Of a stretch of DNA of 46,188 nt, positions 17,387 to 25,915 are shown piece after piece (the stretch's first letter is position 1; every line of letters begins with the position of its first letter). The notes beneath the pieces were generated by a model. The model saw only the letters and a list, made by a program, of their open reading frames with translations, ran no database searches and was not told the origin of the DNA. Source of the DNA: Flavobacteriaceae bacterium (GTDB taxonomy: Bacteria; Bacteroidota; Bacteroidia; Flavobacteriales; Flavobacteriaceae); contig JAUXGV010000002.1 in the NCBI GenBank assembly GCA_030621915.1, positions 1 through 46,188 of the forward strand, in the 5' to 3' direction. The position numbers and the translations under genes were made by a program.

Positions 17387-19081
17387 ATGAATAAGCAATT
17401 AATAGAATGCGTTCCGAATATTAGTGAAGGTCGCGATATAAACAAGATCAATGCAATAGCTAATATTGTGAAAACTGTTGATGGAATTAAGCTTTTAAAT
17501 GTTGATCCCGGAAATGCGACAAACCGAACAGTAATTACATTTGTGGGTGAACCTGAGAAAGTAATTGAAGCCGCGTTTTTATTGATTAAAAAAGCTTCAG
17601 AATTGATCGATATGAGTAAACATAGCGGGGAACATCCTCGATTTGGTGCAACGGATGTGTGCCCATTGGTTCCAATTTCAGGAATAAACTTAGAAGAAAC
17701 TGCGAAATATGCACATAAACTAGGGAAACGTGTTGGTGCAGAATTGGGAATTCCAGGCTATTATTACGAAAATGCTGCTTTGGAAGAAAAACGAAAGAAT
17801 CTCGCAAACTGCCGTTCAGGAGAATACGAAGGATTAAAAGAAAAACTCGAAGACCCCAACTGGAAACCTGATTTCGGTCCCTCAGAATTTAATGATCAGG
17901 TTAAAATAACAGGAGCTACAGCCATTTCAGCTCGAGACTTCTTAATTGCTTATAATGTAAATTTAAATACAACCACAACAAGACGAGCCAATTCCATTGC
18001 CTTTGATATTCGCGAAGGAGGAAGAATTAAAAGAGAAGGAAATCCCATCACAGGTAAAAAAGTAATGGACGATCAAGGTAACCCCATAAGAATTCCTGGG
18101 AAATTAAAAGCCGTTAAGGGTATAGGGTGGTTTATTGAAGAATATGGTATTGCACAAATTTCCTATAATCTTACCAATATAAGTATTACCTCAATGCATG
18201 AGGCTTTTGATGAAACTTGTAAGTCTGCCGAATCTCGTGGTTTACGTGTAACGGGCTCAGAATTAATTGGGTTAATTCCTTTACAAGCCATGTTGGATGC
18301 AGCAGATTACTTTCTGATAAAACAAGAACGATCCTTAGGGATTTCAGAAAAAGAAAAAATCAAGATTGCCGTTAAATCTTTGGGATTGGATGATTTGAAA
18401 CCATTTGACCCTCAAGAGAGAATTATAGAATATCTATTAAAAGATAAAAACGCAAAAAATCTGATTGATTTAACGGTTCGTGATTTTGCAGAAGAAACAG
18501 CTAGTGAATCCATGGCTCCTGGTGGTGGATCAATTGCTGCATATGTTGGGGCTTTAGGAGTTTCATTGGGTACAATGGTAGCTAATTTATCTGCCCATAA
18601 AGCAGGATGGGACGATAGATGGGAAGAATTTTCAGAATGGGCTGTAAGGGGTCAGGCGTATAAAAACAAATTATTGTTTTTGGTTGATGAAGATACAAAC
18701 TCCTTCAATAAAATCATCGATGGATTTAGGATGCCCAAAGGTACTTCTGAAGAAAAAGAATTGAGAATACAAGCCATTGAAAACGCAACTAAATATGCTA
18801 CCGAAATACCTTTTCAGGTGATGAAAACTGCTTATAATTCAATGGAAGTCATGAAAGCTATGATAAAAGATGGATTGCAAAATTCTTTATCAGATGCCGG
18901 TGTAGGAATTCTTTGTGCACGAACTGCTGTAATTGGAGCCTATTTTAATGTTCGGATCAATGCCAAAGATATTAATGATCGAGCATTTGCCGATGATATT
19001 ATTACCAAGGCAGAAAAAATATATCAAGCTACATTACAAAAAGAAAAAGAGGTGATAACGTATATTGATTCGAAAATGTAA
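17387..19081 (+). CDS. ftcD: Bifunctional glutamate formimidoyltransferase / formimidoyltetrahydrofolate cyclodeaminase
   Basis: The enzyme moves the formimino group from formiminoglutamate (histidine breakdown) to tetrahydrofolate and then releases ammonia to give methenyl-THF. The 564 residues show the N-terminal transferase domain (1-180, ECVPNISEGR; HSGEHPRFGATD with catalytic H83). The C-terminal transferase subdomain (about 185-330, GWFIEEYGIAQISYNLTNI) and a fused cyclodeaminase helical domain (about 350-545, FAEETASESMAPGGGSIAAYVGALG) follow. Both activities are thus on one chain. hutH, hutU and hutI are not in the window. A decayed copy of its 3' end lies about 600 bases downstream. 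Confidence 0.96.
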   Translation: MNKQLIECVPNISEGRDINKINAIANIVKTVDGIKLLNVDPGNATNRTVITFVGEPEKVIEAAFLLIKKASELIDMSKHSGEHPRFGATDVCPLVPISGINLEETAKYAHKLGKRVGAELGIPGYYYENAALEEKRKNLANCRSGEYEGLKEKLEDPNWKPDFGPSEFNDQVKITGATAISARDFLIAYNVNLNTTTTRRANSIAFDIREGGRIKREGNPITGKKVMDDQGNPIRIPGKLKAVKGIGWFIEEYGIAQISYNLTNISITSMHEAFDETCKSAESRGLRVTGSELIGLIPLQAMLDAADYFLIKQERSLGISEKEKIKIAVKSLGLDDLKPFDPQERIIEYLLKDKNAKNLIDLTVRDFAEETASESMAPGGGSIAAYVGALGVSLGTMVANLSAHKAGWDDRWEEFSEWAVRGQAYKNKLLFLVDEDTNSFNKIIDGFRMPKGTSEEKELRIQAIENATKYATEIPFQVMKTAYNSMEVMKAMIKDGLQNSLSDAGVGILCARTAVIGAYFNVRINAKDINDRAFADDIITKAEKIYQATLQKEKEVITYIDSKM

Positions 19082-19152
19082 AACAAATTTACTATACAGC
19101 CAATTACTCAATAAAAAGATAAATCAATTAAATTAGCATGAATATTTAAAAA

Positions 19153-19386
19153 TTACTTTTCATTGTCTTCAACTAGATAATTTTCTTCTTCTTCTGTATT
19201 ATAATCATTTTCCTCTTCCAATCTTTTTTCCAATTCTGAGGAGGATTCAGCAGGGGGATAATAACATCCATCTTCAGTAGGAGTCCCACCATCTGCGGCA
19301 CAACCAAGAGTTTCAGCAGCACTACAGTTTGTCAATAAAACAATAATAGCAATTAATAAAAATCCAGATAATAGTTTAGTTTTCAT
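19153..19386 (-). CDS. Small lipoprotein with acidic tail
   Basis: The 77-residue protein has a lipobox (LLTNC, lipidated C21), two further cysteines (C29, C41) that could form a disulfide around GGTPTEDG, and a strongly acidic C-terminus (about 50-77, rich in Glu, Asp and Asn). It would be an envelope lipoprotein. No family or function is recognised. It stands alone, convergent with ftcD. Confidence 0.7.
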   Translation of the reverse strand: MKTKLLSGFLLIAIIVLLTNCSAAETLGCAADGGTPTEDGCYYPPAESSSELEKRLEEENDYNTEEEENYLVEDNEK

Positions 19387-19634
19387 AATAGGTTGATTTT
19401 AGTGATATATATAAAATTATTAGAGAATCGTGGATGTATTAAGGTTCTAAAATTTTCATATAGACGAGAATTAGAAAGGCTAAATCAACATCATAGAGAT
19501 CATGTATATATAATCATTTTTTTTGAAAGCAACTAATAAAAAGCCATTTTTCTTTAAAATAGAAAAATACATTATTTATTAGAATTAAATTTACAGTTGA
19601 TTAAAAAATAAATAAACAAAAATTATTATTGGCA
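19387..19634. other. AT-rich region with no gene seen
   Basis: I see no gene, RNA or clear repeat in this stretch upstream of the small lipoprotein gene. It is very AT-rich. Any promoter of the lipoprotein should lie at its left end, but no TAnnTTTG box stands out. Confidence 0.4.
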
Positions 19635-19710
19635 CTAGAATATCAAAAATACTTCGAAAGAAAAAGAAGTTATTGAGTTTATTGATTCTAAGGTGAAGTG
19701 TAAAAATTGA
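19635..19710 (+). pseudogene. Decayed copy of the ftcD 3' end
   Basis: The frame at 19657-19710 reads KEKEVIEFIDSKVKCKN then stop. The first 12 residues match the FtcD C-terminus KEKEVITYIDSK in 10 positions, and the preceding bases resemble the next upstream codons in a shifted frame (EYQKYF against IYQATL). No start codon or longer frame exists. It looks like the last trace of a duplicated or rearranged ftcD end. The match is short, so chance cannot be excluded. Confidence 0.45.
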
Positions 19711-19721
19711 TATAAAGTTTA

Positions 19722-19871
19722 TTAAAAATTAGGGCATTTCTTGCAATAAGATTTGTCCCTTTTTTTAAATTTTTCACAGCATGATTCTTTTTTACCAAAA
19801 CAACTCATATCGATACAGTCATAGGAAAATACTGTGTATAAATTAATAGGGTTCAATTCTGGCTCCTTCAT
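19722..19871 (-). CDS. 49-residue cysteine-rich conserved-looking small protein
   Basis: The ATG at 19869-19871 on the minus strand opens a 49-residue frame ending at 19722. It has seven cysteines: C19, C24, C31, C32, C43 and C46 are arranged as DCIDMSCFGKKESCC and CKKC, and the basic segment between them is KFKKRDK. This gives six cysteines in the core, with spacing that suggests a small zinc-binding or iron-sulfur fold. I recall similar short proteins with a YDCIDMSCFGKK segment in flavobacteria, but I cannot search. A TATATTTG box lies upstream. There is no signal peptide, so it is probably cytoplasmic. Confidence 0.6.
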   Translation of the reverse strand: MKEPELNPINLYTVFSYDCIDMSCFGKKESCCEKFKKRDKSYCKKCPNF

Positions 19872-19906
19872 GTTTATTTTTAATTATACTAATTCTAAAT
19901 AGAGTA

Positions 19907-19914
19907 CAAATATA
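19907..19914 (-). promoter_or_regulatory. Candidate -7 box for the 49-residue gene
   Basis: The minus strand reads TATATTTG, an exact TAnnTTTG match, 35 bases before the ATG at 19871. No clean -33 TTTG is found at the usual distance. Confidence 0.4.
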
Positions 19915-20123
19915 GTTATACAAATACATATAGAAATGACATATCTCATAAATCTAAAATTAAAATTTATGCCGGTAACCAATTATTCTCAATTTTAAAT
20001 CTTGTTTCCAAGTTTATTTTAATTCCTGTTTTTAATAAGTAATTTATAGTTGTTTGTCGATATATTTTTACCAGCATCAAATTATCTATTAAATTGACTT
20101 CAATATATATCAATATTTTAACT

Positions 20124-21317
20124 ATGATTATTAAAGAAAACCTTCACAATAAACGCATTATATCTATTGATGCCTTACGTGGAATAACCATTTTCATCAT
20201 GATTTTTGTCAATGAGTTATCCTCAGTTAGCAATGTACCTCAATGGTTAAAGCATATGCCTGCCGAAGCTGATGCTATGACTTTTGTAGATATCGTTTTC
20301 CCAGCCTTTTTATTTATAGTGGGAATGTCTGTTCCCTTCTCATTTAATGCAAGACTTATCAAAAAGGATTCACCCATATTAATTTGGAAACACACATTGA
20401 AAAGAACTTTTGCTTTGATAATAATGGGGTTATTTATGGTAAATGCGGAATATGGCTATGATGAATCGAAAATGTTAATTTCAGCTAGTCTATGGGGTTT
20501 TATTGCATATACCCTTCCTATTCCTATTTGGAATAAATACAAAAATGATTTTTCTAAAATATGGAAAAACATACTTATTTATGGCGGGCTAGTATGCTTT
20601 GTTGGACTTTATTTTCTATATGTACAGGAAGGCACTGGTGAAAGAGGAATGACCCCAAAATGGTGGGGAATATTAGGATTGATCGGATGGGCATATTTAT
20701 TTACGGTAATTTGGTATTGGTTTACCAACGGAAAATTACTGGCCATAATTATTTTCTTTTTTATCTGCATATTATTTAATTCTCTTAGCCGAACTGATGA
20801 TTTTATTTTAAATAATTTCCAAGTATTTAATTTTATCAATAGCCACTTAATTCATGCATCCTTGGTAAGTGCAGGAATTATAATTTCTTTATTGTTTTTT
20901 GAGAATCAATCTTCGTCAAAAATCAATTGGAAAGTAATAGCATTTACAATTATAATTTTTATCATGGGTTATTTTCTCCGCCCTTACTTTGAAATTTCAA
21001 AAATTAGGGGTACTCCATCCTGGACTCTTTATTCAGCGGCAATATGTACTCTAATTTTTTATTTACTTTATTGGTTAATGGAAATCAAGAAAATTACAAA
21101 CTGGTCCAATTTCTTTATGCCGGCTGCAGCCAATCCTCTATTAATTTATATTCTTCCCGGGATTATTTATTATTTTAATAATGCTATCGGAATAAAAATT
21201 CTGCCCGATTTTTTGACAAATGAAATTCCTGGTGTAATTTGGTCTTTAATATTTTCTGTAATCATGTTATATTTGGTAAAAATATTCAACAAATATAATA
21301 TTAGATTGAATTTATAA
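20124..21317 (+). CDS. Heparan-alpha-glucosaminide N-acetyltransferase-like / DUF5009 membrane protein
   Basis: From the ATG at 20124 the protein has 397 residues and about ten to eleven membrane segments. The N-terminal ISIDALRGITIFIMIFVN is the hallmark of this acyltransferase-like family, followed by FVDIVFPAFLFIVGMSVPFS. Later segments include TPSWTLYSAAICTLIF and MPAAANPLLIYILPG. The human relative HGSNAT acetylates a sugar amine across the lysosomal membrane. Bacterial members are thought to modify glycans at the inner membrane, but substrates are unproven. An upstream in-frame TTG (20094) would add ten residues that do not fit the family. Confidence 0.87.
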   Translation: MIIKENLHNKRIISIDALRGITIFIMIFVNELSSVSNVPQWLKHMPAEADAMTFVDIVFPAFLFIVGMSVPFSFNARLIKKDSPILIWKHTLKRTFALIIMGLFMVNAEYGYDESKMLISASLWGFIAYTLPIPIWNKYKNDFSKIWKNILIYGGLVCFVGLYFLYVQEGTGERGMTPKWWGILGLIGWAYLFTVIWYWFTNGKLLAIIIFFFICILFNSLSRTDDFILNNFQVFNFINSHLIHASLVSAGIIISLLFFENQSSSKINWKVIAFTIIIFIMGYFLRPYFEISKIRGTPSWTLYSAAICTLIFYLLYWLMEIKKITNWSNFFMPAAANPLLIYILPGIIYYFNNAIGIKILPDFLTNEIPGVIWSLIFSVIMLYLVKIFNKYNIRLNL

Positions 21318-21337
21318 AGTCTTATGATTAATAAATA

Positions 21338-21371
21338 TATTTAGCTTTTATAAATCTATTGAAGCTAAATA
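21338..21371 (+). terminator. Hairpin after the acyltransferase-like gene
   Basis: TATTTAGCTT (21338-21347) pairs perfectly with AAGCTAAATA (21362-21371) around a 14-base loop, 20 bases after the stop of the acyltransferase-like gene. It lacks a strong T-run, so termination may be partial. Confidence 0.4.
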
Positions 21372-21432
21372 ATTACGAACAGAATTGTTTAAGGAAATAC
21401 TCGAATTGATTAGTTTCCACAACTATTTTCCC

Positions 21433-21440
21433 TATTTTTG
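21433..21440 (+). promoter_or_regulatory. Candidate -7 box for the acyl-CoA dehydrogenase gene
   Basis: TATTTTTG matches TAnnTTTG and would start transcription near 21447, about 60 bases before the preferred ATG at 21509. Confidence 0.4.
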
Positions 21441-21508
21441 TTTTTTTATGAATCTGCCTTTTGACATGAAATAAAAATGCAGATATTATTTATTTGATAC
21501 TCATATAC

Positions 21509-22999
21509 ATGGACAATAATTTTTCTGACTTTTTACAATCATTTGAAAATAAATTAAAATCTGTTTTCTATGATAGGGCGGATATCAATGAATTCAGTTT
21601 GAATCGAGGAGTCCCATCACTTGTTATGAGAGAAATAATGACTGATGCACCTCTTTCAGTTTCAATACCTGAAACATTTGGTGGTCGTGGAGCTAAGGTT
21701 AAGGAATGCTTAAGTATTCTTTCTGCAGCTTCCTATGAGTCGTTGCCTCTATCATTAACATTCGGAATCAATATTGCACTTTTTTTAGAACCTGTTGCTA
21801 AGTATGGAAATAATGAGGTAAAGGCCAATATTTTTAAGCGTTTCTTGGAAAAGCAAAATATGGGTGGATTGATGATCACAGAGCCTGATTATGGTAGTGA
21901 TGCCTTGAATATGCAAACTTTCAACACCAAAAAAGGAACCAATTATCATATAAAAGGAACCAAACATTGGCAGGGGTTAACAAGTTTGGCTGACTACTGG
22001 TTGATTACGTCACGTTCGAAAAATGATCAAGGCCAATTGGGAAGAGACATAGATTTTTTTATTTGTGATGTAACTCAAGAGAATCAAAAAATTATTGTTG
22101 AAGAATTATTTGATAATTTAGGGTTATATATGATTCCTTATGGTAGAAATAAACTGAATTTGGTTATTCCTGAAAAGTTCAAATTAGAACCAGAAAGTAC
22201 AGGTATTAAAATGATGCTTGATATTTTGCATAGAAGCAGAATGCAATTTCCGGGAATGGGAATGGGATTTTTAAAACGTATGCTTGACGAAGCCTTAAAT
22301 CAATGTAATAAAAGAATCGTTGGTGGTAAAAACCTTTTATCATTAGATCAGGTACAACTGCAAATAGCTCGAATTCAAAGTGCATATACAATTTGTTCAG
22401 GAATGTGTTTTGTTAGTAGCTCGCGAAGTGGTATTGATAAAAACCTTTCCTTAGAAAATGTACAGGCCAATAGTATGAAAACAGTAGTTACGGATCTGAT
22501 GCAGGAAGCGGCACAATCTGTAACCCAACTTTTCGGAGCCCAAGGATTTAGAATTAGTAATATTGCAGGTAGAGGAATTGTTGATAGTAGACCATTTCAA
22601 ATTTTTGAAGGCTCTAATGAAATGCTATATACTCAAATATCAGAGTCTATTATCAAATTGATGAAAAGAAAAAAAGAATTAAATCTATTCAAATTTTTAG
22701 AAGACTTTGAATTAACCTCTAAATCTGCAGAATATTTTAAAAAAGAAATCAATTTCAACTTAGATATTAATCTTTCTCAACGAAAATTGGTTGACTTAGG
22801 CAAAGCACTTGGAAGAATAGTATCTGCAGGCTTTGTTCTGGAAATGGGCGAAAATGGCTTTAGAAAAGATTTGATAGAGAATTGTATATCAACTTTACAA
22901 CAGGATATCTCTAATTTAATAAATTCCTTCAACTTCAGTAATAAGGTTGATAGTATTGAAGATTATCAAGAAGGAAGTTCCTGGATGCAATTCACATAA
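21509..22999 (+). CDS. Acyl-CoA dehydrogenase family protein
   Basis: Read from the ATG at 21509 the protein has 496 residues. The order of motifs is that of an FAD-dependent acyl-CoA dehydrogenase: VSIPETFGGRGAK, LMITEPDYGSDALNMQT, the GTKHWQGL strand, HRSRMQFPGMGMGFLKRM, and FQIFEGSNEM with E367 at the catalytic-base position. The C-terminus is longer than the usual 380-residue type. It is a single gene without beta-oxidation partners, so the substrate cannot be named, and it may act in degradation of branched or unusual acyl groups. An in-frame TTG at 21494 is less likely. Confidence 0.9.
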   Translation: MDNNFSDFLQSFENKLKSVFYDRADINEFSLNRGVPSLVMREIMTDAPLSVSIPETFGGRGAKVKECLSILSAASYESLPLSLTFGINIALFLEPVAKYGNNEVKANIFKRFLEKQNMGGLMITEPDYGSDALNMQTFNTKKGTNYHIKGTKHWQGLTSLADYWLITSRSKNDQGQLGRDIDFFICDVTQENQKIIVEELFDNLGLYMIPYGRNKLNLVIPEKFKLEPESTGIKMMLDILHRSRMQFPGMGMGFLKRMLDEALNQCNKRIVGGKNLLSLDQVQLQIARIQSAYTICSGMCFVSSSRSGIDKNLSLENVQANSMKTVVTDLMQEAAQSVTQLFGAQGFRISNIAGRGIVDSRPFQIFEGSNEMLYTQISESIIKLMKRKKELNLFKFLEDFELTSKSAEYFKKEINFNLDINLSQRKLVDLGKALGRIVSAGFVLEMGENGFRKDLIENCISTLQQDISNLINSFNFSNKVDSIEDYQEGSSWMQFT

Positions 23000-23073
23000 A
23001 TTGATCTATTTTTTATTACCTTAAAGATCTATCATGTTTATAGTTGATCATTATAATTTAAAATTTTGCTCTC

Positions 23074-23181
23074 ATGGATAGTAATAAATGCACCTGCAAT
23101 TGTAACGAATGTAAAAACGAAAAATGTCATGATTGTACCTGTGAAAACTGTACTTGTTCAAATTGTGATTGCCAAATTTAA
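23074..23181 (+). CDS. 35-residue metallothionein-like cysteine-pentad peptide
   Basis: The ATG at 23074 opens a frame of 35 residues ending in TAA at 23181. Eleven residues are cysteine: C6, C8, C10, C13, C18, C21, C23, C26, C28, C31 and C33, plus H19. From C18 to C33 the spacing is strictly 3,2,3,2,3,2, formed by three tandem pentads, CHDCT, CENCT and CSNCD, at 23125-23139, 23140-23154 and 23155-23169. There are no aromatic residues and few hydrophobic ones. This is the composition of a metallothionein, so it probably binds Zn, Cu or Cd in thiolate clusters. It is 74 bases after the acyl-CoA dehydrogenase stop. No Shine-Dalgarno sequence is seen, as is usual here. No known family is recognised. 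Confidence 0.7.
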   Translation: MDSNKCTCNCNECKNEKCHDCTCENCTCSNCDCQI

Positions 23182-23365
23182 GTAGCATTAAAAACTTTCA
23201 AGGATTAATTTTCTCCAGTAAGGCAGTGAATGCATTAAATATGGTTTAATATGTGCTATCACTATTAGATTTAATCTCGTATGTCCAAACCGCCAGAGGT
23301 AGATTAGAACAATTATATTGTAATATATAATGATATGTATCTTCTTATAATCCTATCTGATTACT

Positions 23366-23373
23366 TATCTTCG
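23366..23373 (+). promoter_or_regulatory. Candidate -7 box for ppa
   Basis: TATCTTCG differs by one base from TAnnTTTG and lies 62 bases before the ppa ATG. The 23182-23365 stretch upstream holds no gene or clear repeat. Confidence 0.35.
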
Positions 23374-23435
23374 CAAAAAATTGGCATAAGTGAGACAATT
23401 GATAGTCACTAACATGCTTACCCCAAAACTAAAAA

Positions 23436-23981
23436 ATGAAAATTAGAAAATCCAACCCTTGGCATAGTGTGAAAATTGGCAATAATTCTCCTGAATTTGT
23501 AAATGGCATTATCGAAATACCAACAGGAACTAGAGCAAAATATGAACTTGATAAAGAAAGTGGACTAATCATGTTAGATCGGGTTTTATATTCTTCAATC
23601 TACTATCCTGCCAATTATGGCTTTATTCCAAGAACTTATTGTGATGATAATGATCCGCTGGATATTTTAGTTTTATCGCAAGTTACCATGGTTCCTCTTT
23701 GTATTGTTTCATCCAAAGTTATAGGTGTTATGCGTATGTTAGATGGAGGAGAACATGATGATAAAATAATCGCAGTTGCTGAAAATGATATGAGCGTAAA
23801 TCATTACAATGATATTTCGGAATTACCCCCTCATTTTATCAAAGAATTAAGAAGTTTTTTTGAAGATTACAAAAAATTAGAACACAAAACAGTTGAAGTT
23901 ACTAAATTTCAAAATGCCGAAGTTGCCAAGGAAATTGTGAATCAAAGTATTATTGATTATCAAAATCTAATATCCAAATAA
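23436..23981 (+). CDS. ppa: Inorganic pyrophosphatase (family I)
   Basis: The soluble enzyme hydrolyses pyrophosphate to two phosphates with magnesium and pulls biosynthetic reactions forward. The 181 residues fit family I. Signature elements are [13 protein letters not shown] (28-40) and [19 protein letters not shown], with metal-binding aspartates D71, D73 and D76, and later [18 protein letters not shown]. Its stop codon (23979-23981) directly abuts the stop codon of the opposite-strand DUF2851 gene with no spacer. Confidence 0.97.
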   Translation: MKIRKSNPWHSVKIGNNSPEFVNGIIEIPTGTRAKYELDKESGLIMLDRVLYSSIYYPANYGFIPRTYCDDNDPLDILVLSQVTMVPLCIVSSKVIGVMRMLDGGEHDDKIIAVAENDMSVNHYNDISELPPHFIKELRSFFEDYKKLEHKTVEVTKFQNAEVAKEIVNQSIIDYQNLISK

Positions 23982-25283
23982 TCAGCCTTTTAAAAGAACG
24001 TTTCCAACAGCACATTCTAGACAACGCTGTGGATTACAATAATTGTTTTTTAATTGCAAAAATGATTGACTTTCAAATGCATTTTTAACTGAAATTAATG
24101 TTTTTGAATTTTCAGTATTTAGGCTTTTAAATTTATTGATAATACTGTTTTTCTCAGGTCTAATTTGCTTTATCATTTTCAAAATTGAGTCTTCATCAAG
24201 TTTGCCTAATTGCTTGTAATACACAAATTTTAGAGGAATTATTGTATTGATGATTAATAGATCAATAAATGACTTTGTTAAGTTTTTTGATCGTTTTAAG
24301 GAAGGTGAAGTAAAACTATAATGATCTTGCCAGAAACCAGATATTTTTATGGAAAATAATTGATAAAAATCTTCCAAACGTTCTGCCTCTAATATTTTCG
24401 AAAATAGTTGGTTGCGAGAAACATATAATTTTGCCAATTGAGCCAATCTAATTGTAGGGAAATTTATAGGCCTCAGCCTAAAAAATTGAAATTGACCATT
24501 ATTCAATGATTCCAATTTATATTTTTTTTGCAAATATTTATACTCTTGTTGAAGTTGATTGTGATAGGCATTTTCAACATTATCATTTAAAAACCCTGCC
24601 TGTCCAAAAAATATTGATTCAAGTTGCATTAAATTGGCTTGCTCCTTTCTAACAATTTTAAAATCAATAGAATTAGCCATATTTAAAAATGATTCTCCAT
24701 TTACCTTCAAACCAAAATTTTTAGCTAATAATTTAAACAAAACAGCTTCCCAGTCATTAGAAGTTTTTTTGAGTATTTTTTTTATCACTCTTGATTTCCT
24801 CTCCAATCTTTCAAAATATAAAACTTCCAACCAATTATCTAGGGTAAATTGATCAACATTACTAAATTGATTTTCGCAATTGATCCATTTAATTTTCTTT
24901 GAAAATAAAGATTGATATTGACAAATTTGATTTTTGGAAACAATTTTATTTAATTCCAAGGTTGGAATAAGGTCATTATTCTGATTGTAAACCTCAACAT
25001 CATCTATCCATACCACATGCAAAATTACATTGTCATAATTTTCATCATCTTCATGTTGATGACGATACCAATCCGATGATTTTATATGAATTTCAATATT
25101 CCCTGCCCAAAACTGATTGTCAATTTTAATATTTGCGTTAAAAAAATCAGGGCCTGAATTTAAATTATGTTTTCCAACATTGATTATTTGAAGTGCTAAT
25201 TTTGAAGAAGTTTGCAATTTATTATTTGCAAAATACTTGTATTTCCATAAATAATGTAAAAAATCTTCCCGTATCAAAATCAC
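23982..25283 (-). CDS. DUF2851 family protein
   Basis: This 433-residue soluble protein is of unknown function. Family landmarks visible are REDFLHYLWKYKYF near the start, LNSGPDFFNANIKI, AGNIEIHIKSSDWYRHQH, and a cysteine-containing C-terminal segment (NNYCNPQRCLECAVGN). The GIEIH-type strand pattern recalls nuclease-like folds, but no catalytic role is established. The start is GTG at 25283, and it overlaps the TGA of a three-codon ATG ORF (25280-25291). It follows the Nudix gene by 43 bases, so the group is probably transcribed together. Confidence 0.88.
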   Translation of the reverse strand: MILIREDFLHYLWKYKYFANNKLQTSSKLALQIINVGKHNLNSGPDFFNANIKIDNQFWAGNIEIHIKSSDWYRHQHEDDENYDNVILHVVWIDDVEVYNQNNDLIPTLELNKIVSKNQICQYQSLFSKKIKWINCENQFSNVDQFTLDNWLEVLYFERLERKSRVIKKILKKTSNDWEAVLFKLLAKNFGLKVNGESFLNMANSIDFKIVRKEQANLMQLESIFFGQAGFLNDNVENAYHNQLQQEYKYLQKKYKLESLNNGQFQFFRLRPINFPTIRLAQLAKLYVSRNQLFSKILEAERLEDFYQLFSIKISGFWQDHYSFTSPSLKRSKNLTKSFIDLLIINTIIPLKFVYYKQLGKLDEDSILKMIKQIRPEKNSIINKFKSLNTENSKTLISVKNAFESQSFLQLKNNYCNPQRCLECAVGNVLLKG

Positions 25284-25326
25284 CTTTTCATTTTGTGATT
25301 TTATCAGGTAAAAGTCAACAATTTAA

Positions 25327-25908
25327 TTATCCGAATAACTGGTTAATTTGTGCATACTGCAGGAGCATTATGGTTTTTGCATCCTTAATCTCCCCCGATT
25401 CAATCATCTGCAAAGCTTTTTTGAAATGAATTTCCAAAATTTCTATTTCTTCATGTTCGGATAATAAACCTCCTCCATTACTTACCTTCATTTTATCACT
25501 ATATTCCGCTATAAAAAAATAAATGATTTCGGTAACGGCGCCTGGTGACATAAAAGATTCAAATACTTTTTTTACATTTTTTATTTGATATCCAACTTCT
25601 TCCTCTGTTTCTTTTATAATACAAGTAACCGGATCATCACCATCTAATAAACCTCCACAAGTTTCAATAATCATTCCTGATTCATTACCGTTTAAATAAG
25701 ATGGCATCCTGAATTGTTCAATCAAAATTACCGTTTGTTTTTCAATATTGTACAGTAATATAGTAGCTCCATTACCTCTATCATATGATTCACGAGATTG
25801 ATTGACCCAATTTCCATTTTGAAATTGATAATCAAAATTTATATTATTTAAGATATACCAATTATCAGATAATAATTCGGTTTTAATATTTTTAACTTTA
25901 GAGTTCAT
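25327..25908 (-). CDS. Nudix hydrolase, GDP-mannose pyrophosphatase-like
   Basis: The 193-residue protein has the Nudix fold with the box GLLDGDDPVTCIIKETEEEVGY. Relative to the consensus, the first Glu is Asp and the conserved Arg is Lys, while the KETEEEVG metal-binding core is intact. Upstream features (IEQFRMPSYLNG; ATILLYNIEKQTVILIEQFR) and EFFIAEYS-like strands fit the ADP-sugar/GDP-mannose pyrophosphatase (NudK) branch. The nucleotide-sugar substrate is inferred. It starts seven bases after the ettA stop, so they form one operon. Confidence 0.85.
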   Translation of the reverse strand: MNSKVKNIKTELLSDNWYILNNINFDYQFQNGNWVNQSRESYDRGNGATILLYNIEKQTVILIEQFRMPSYLNGNESGMIIETCGGLLDGDDPVTCIIKETEEEVGYQIKNVKKVFESFMSPGAVTEIIYFFIAEYSDKMKVSNGGGLLSEHEEIEILEIHFKKALQMIESGEIKDAKTIMLLQYAQINQLFG

Positions 25909-25915
25909 TAAAATA

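Noticed and set aside
18501-19081. Splitting ftcD into two genes
   Set aside because: The frame is continuous from the transferase into the cyclodeaminase domain with no internal start of note, as in other bifunctional forms.
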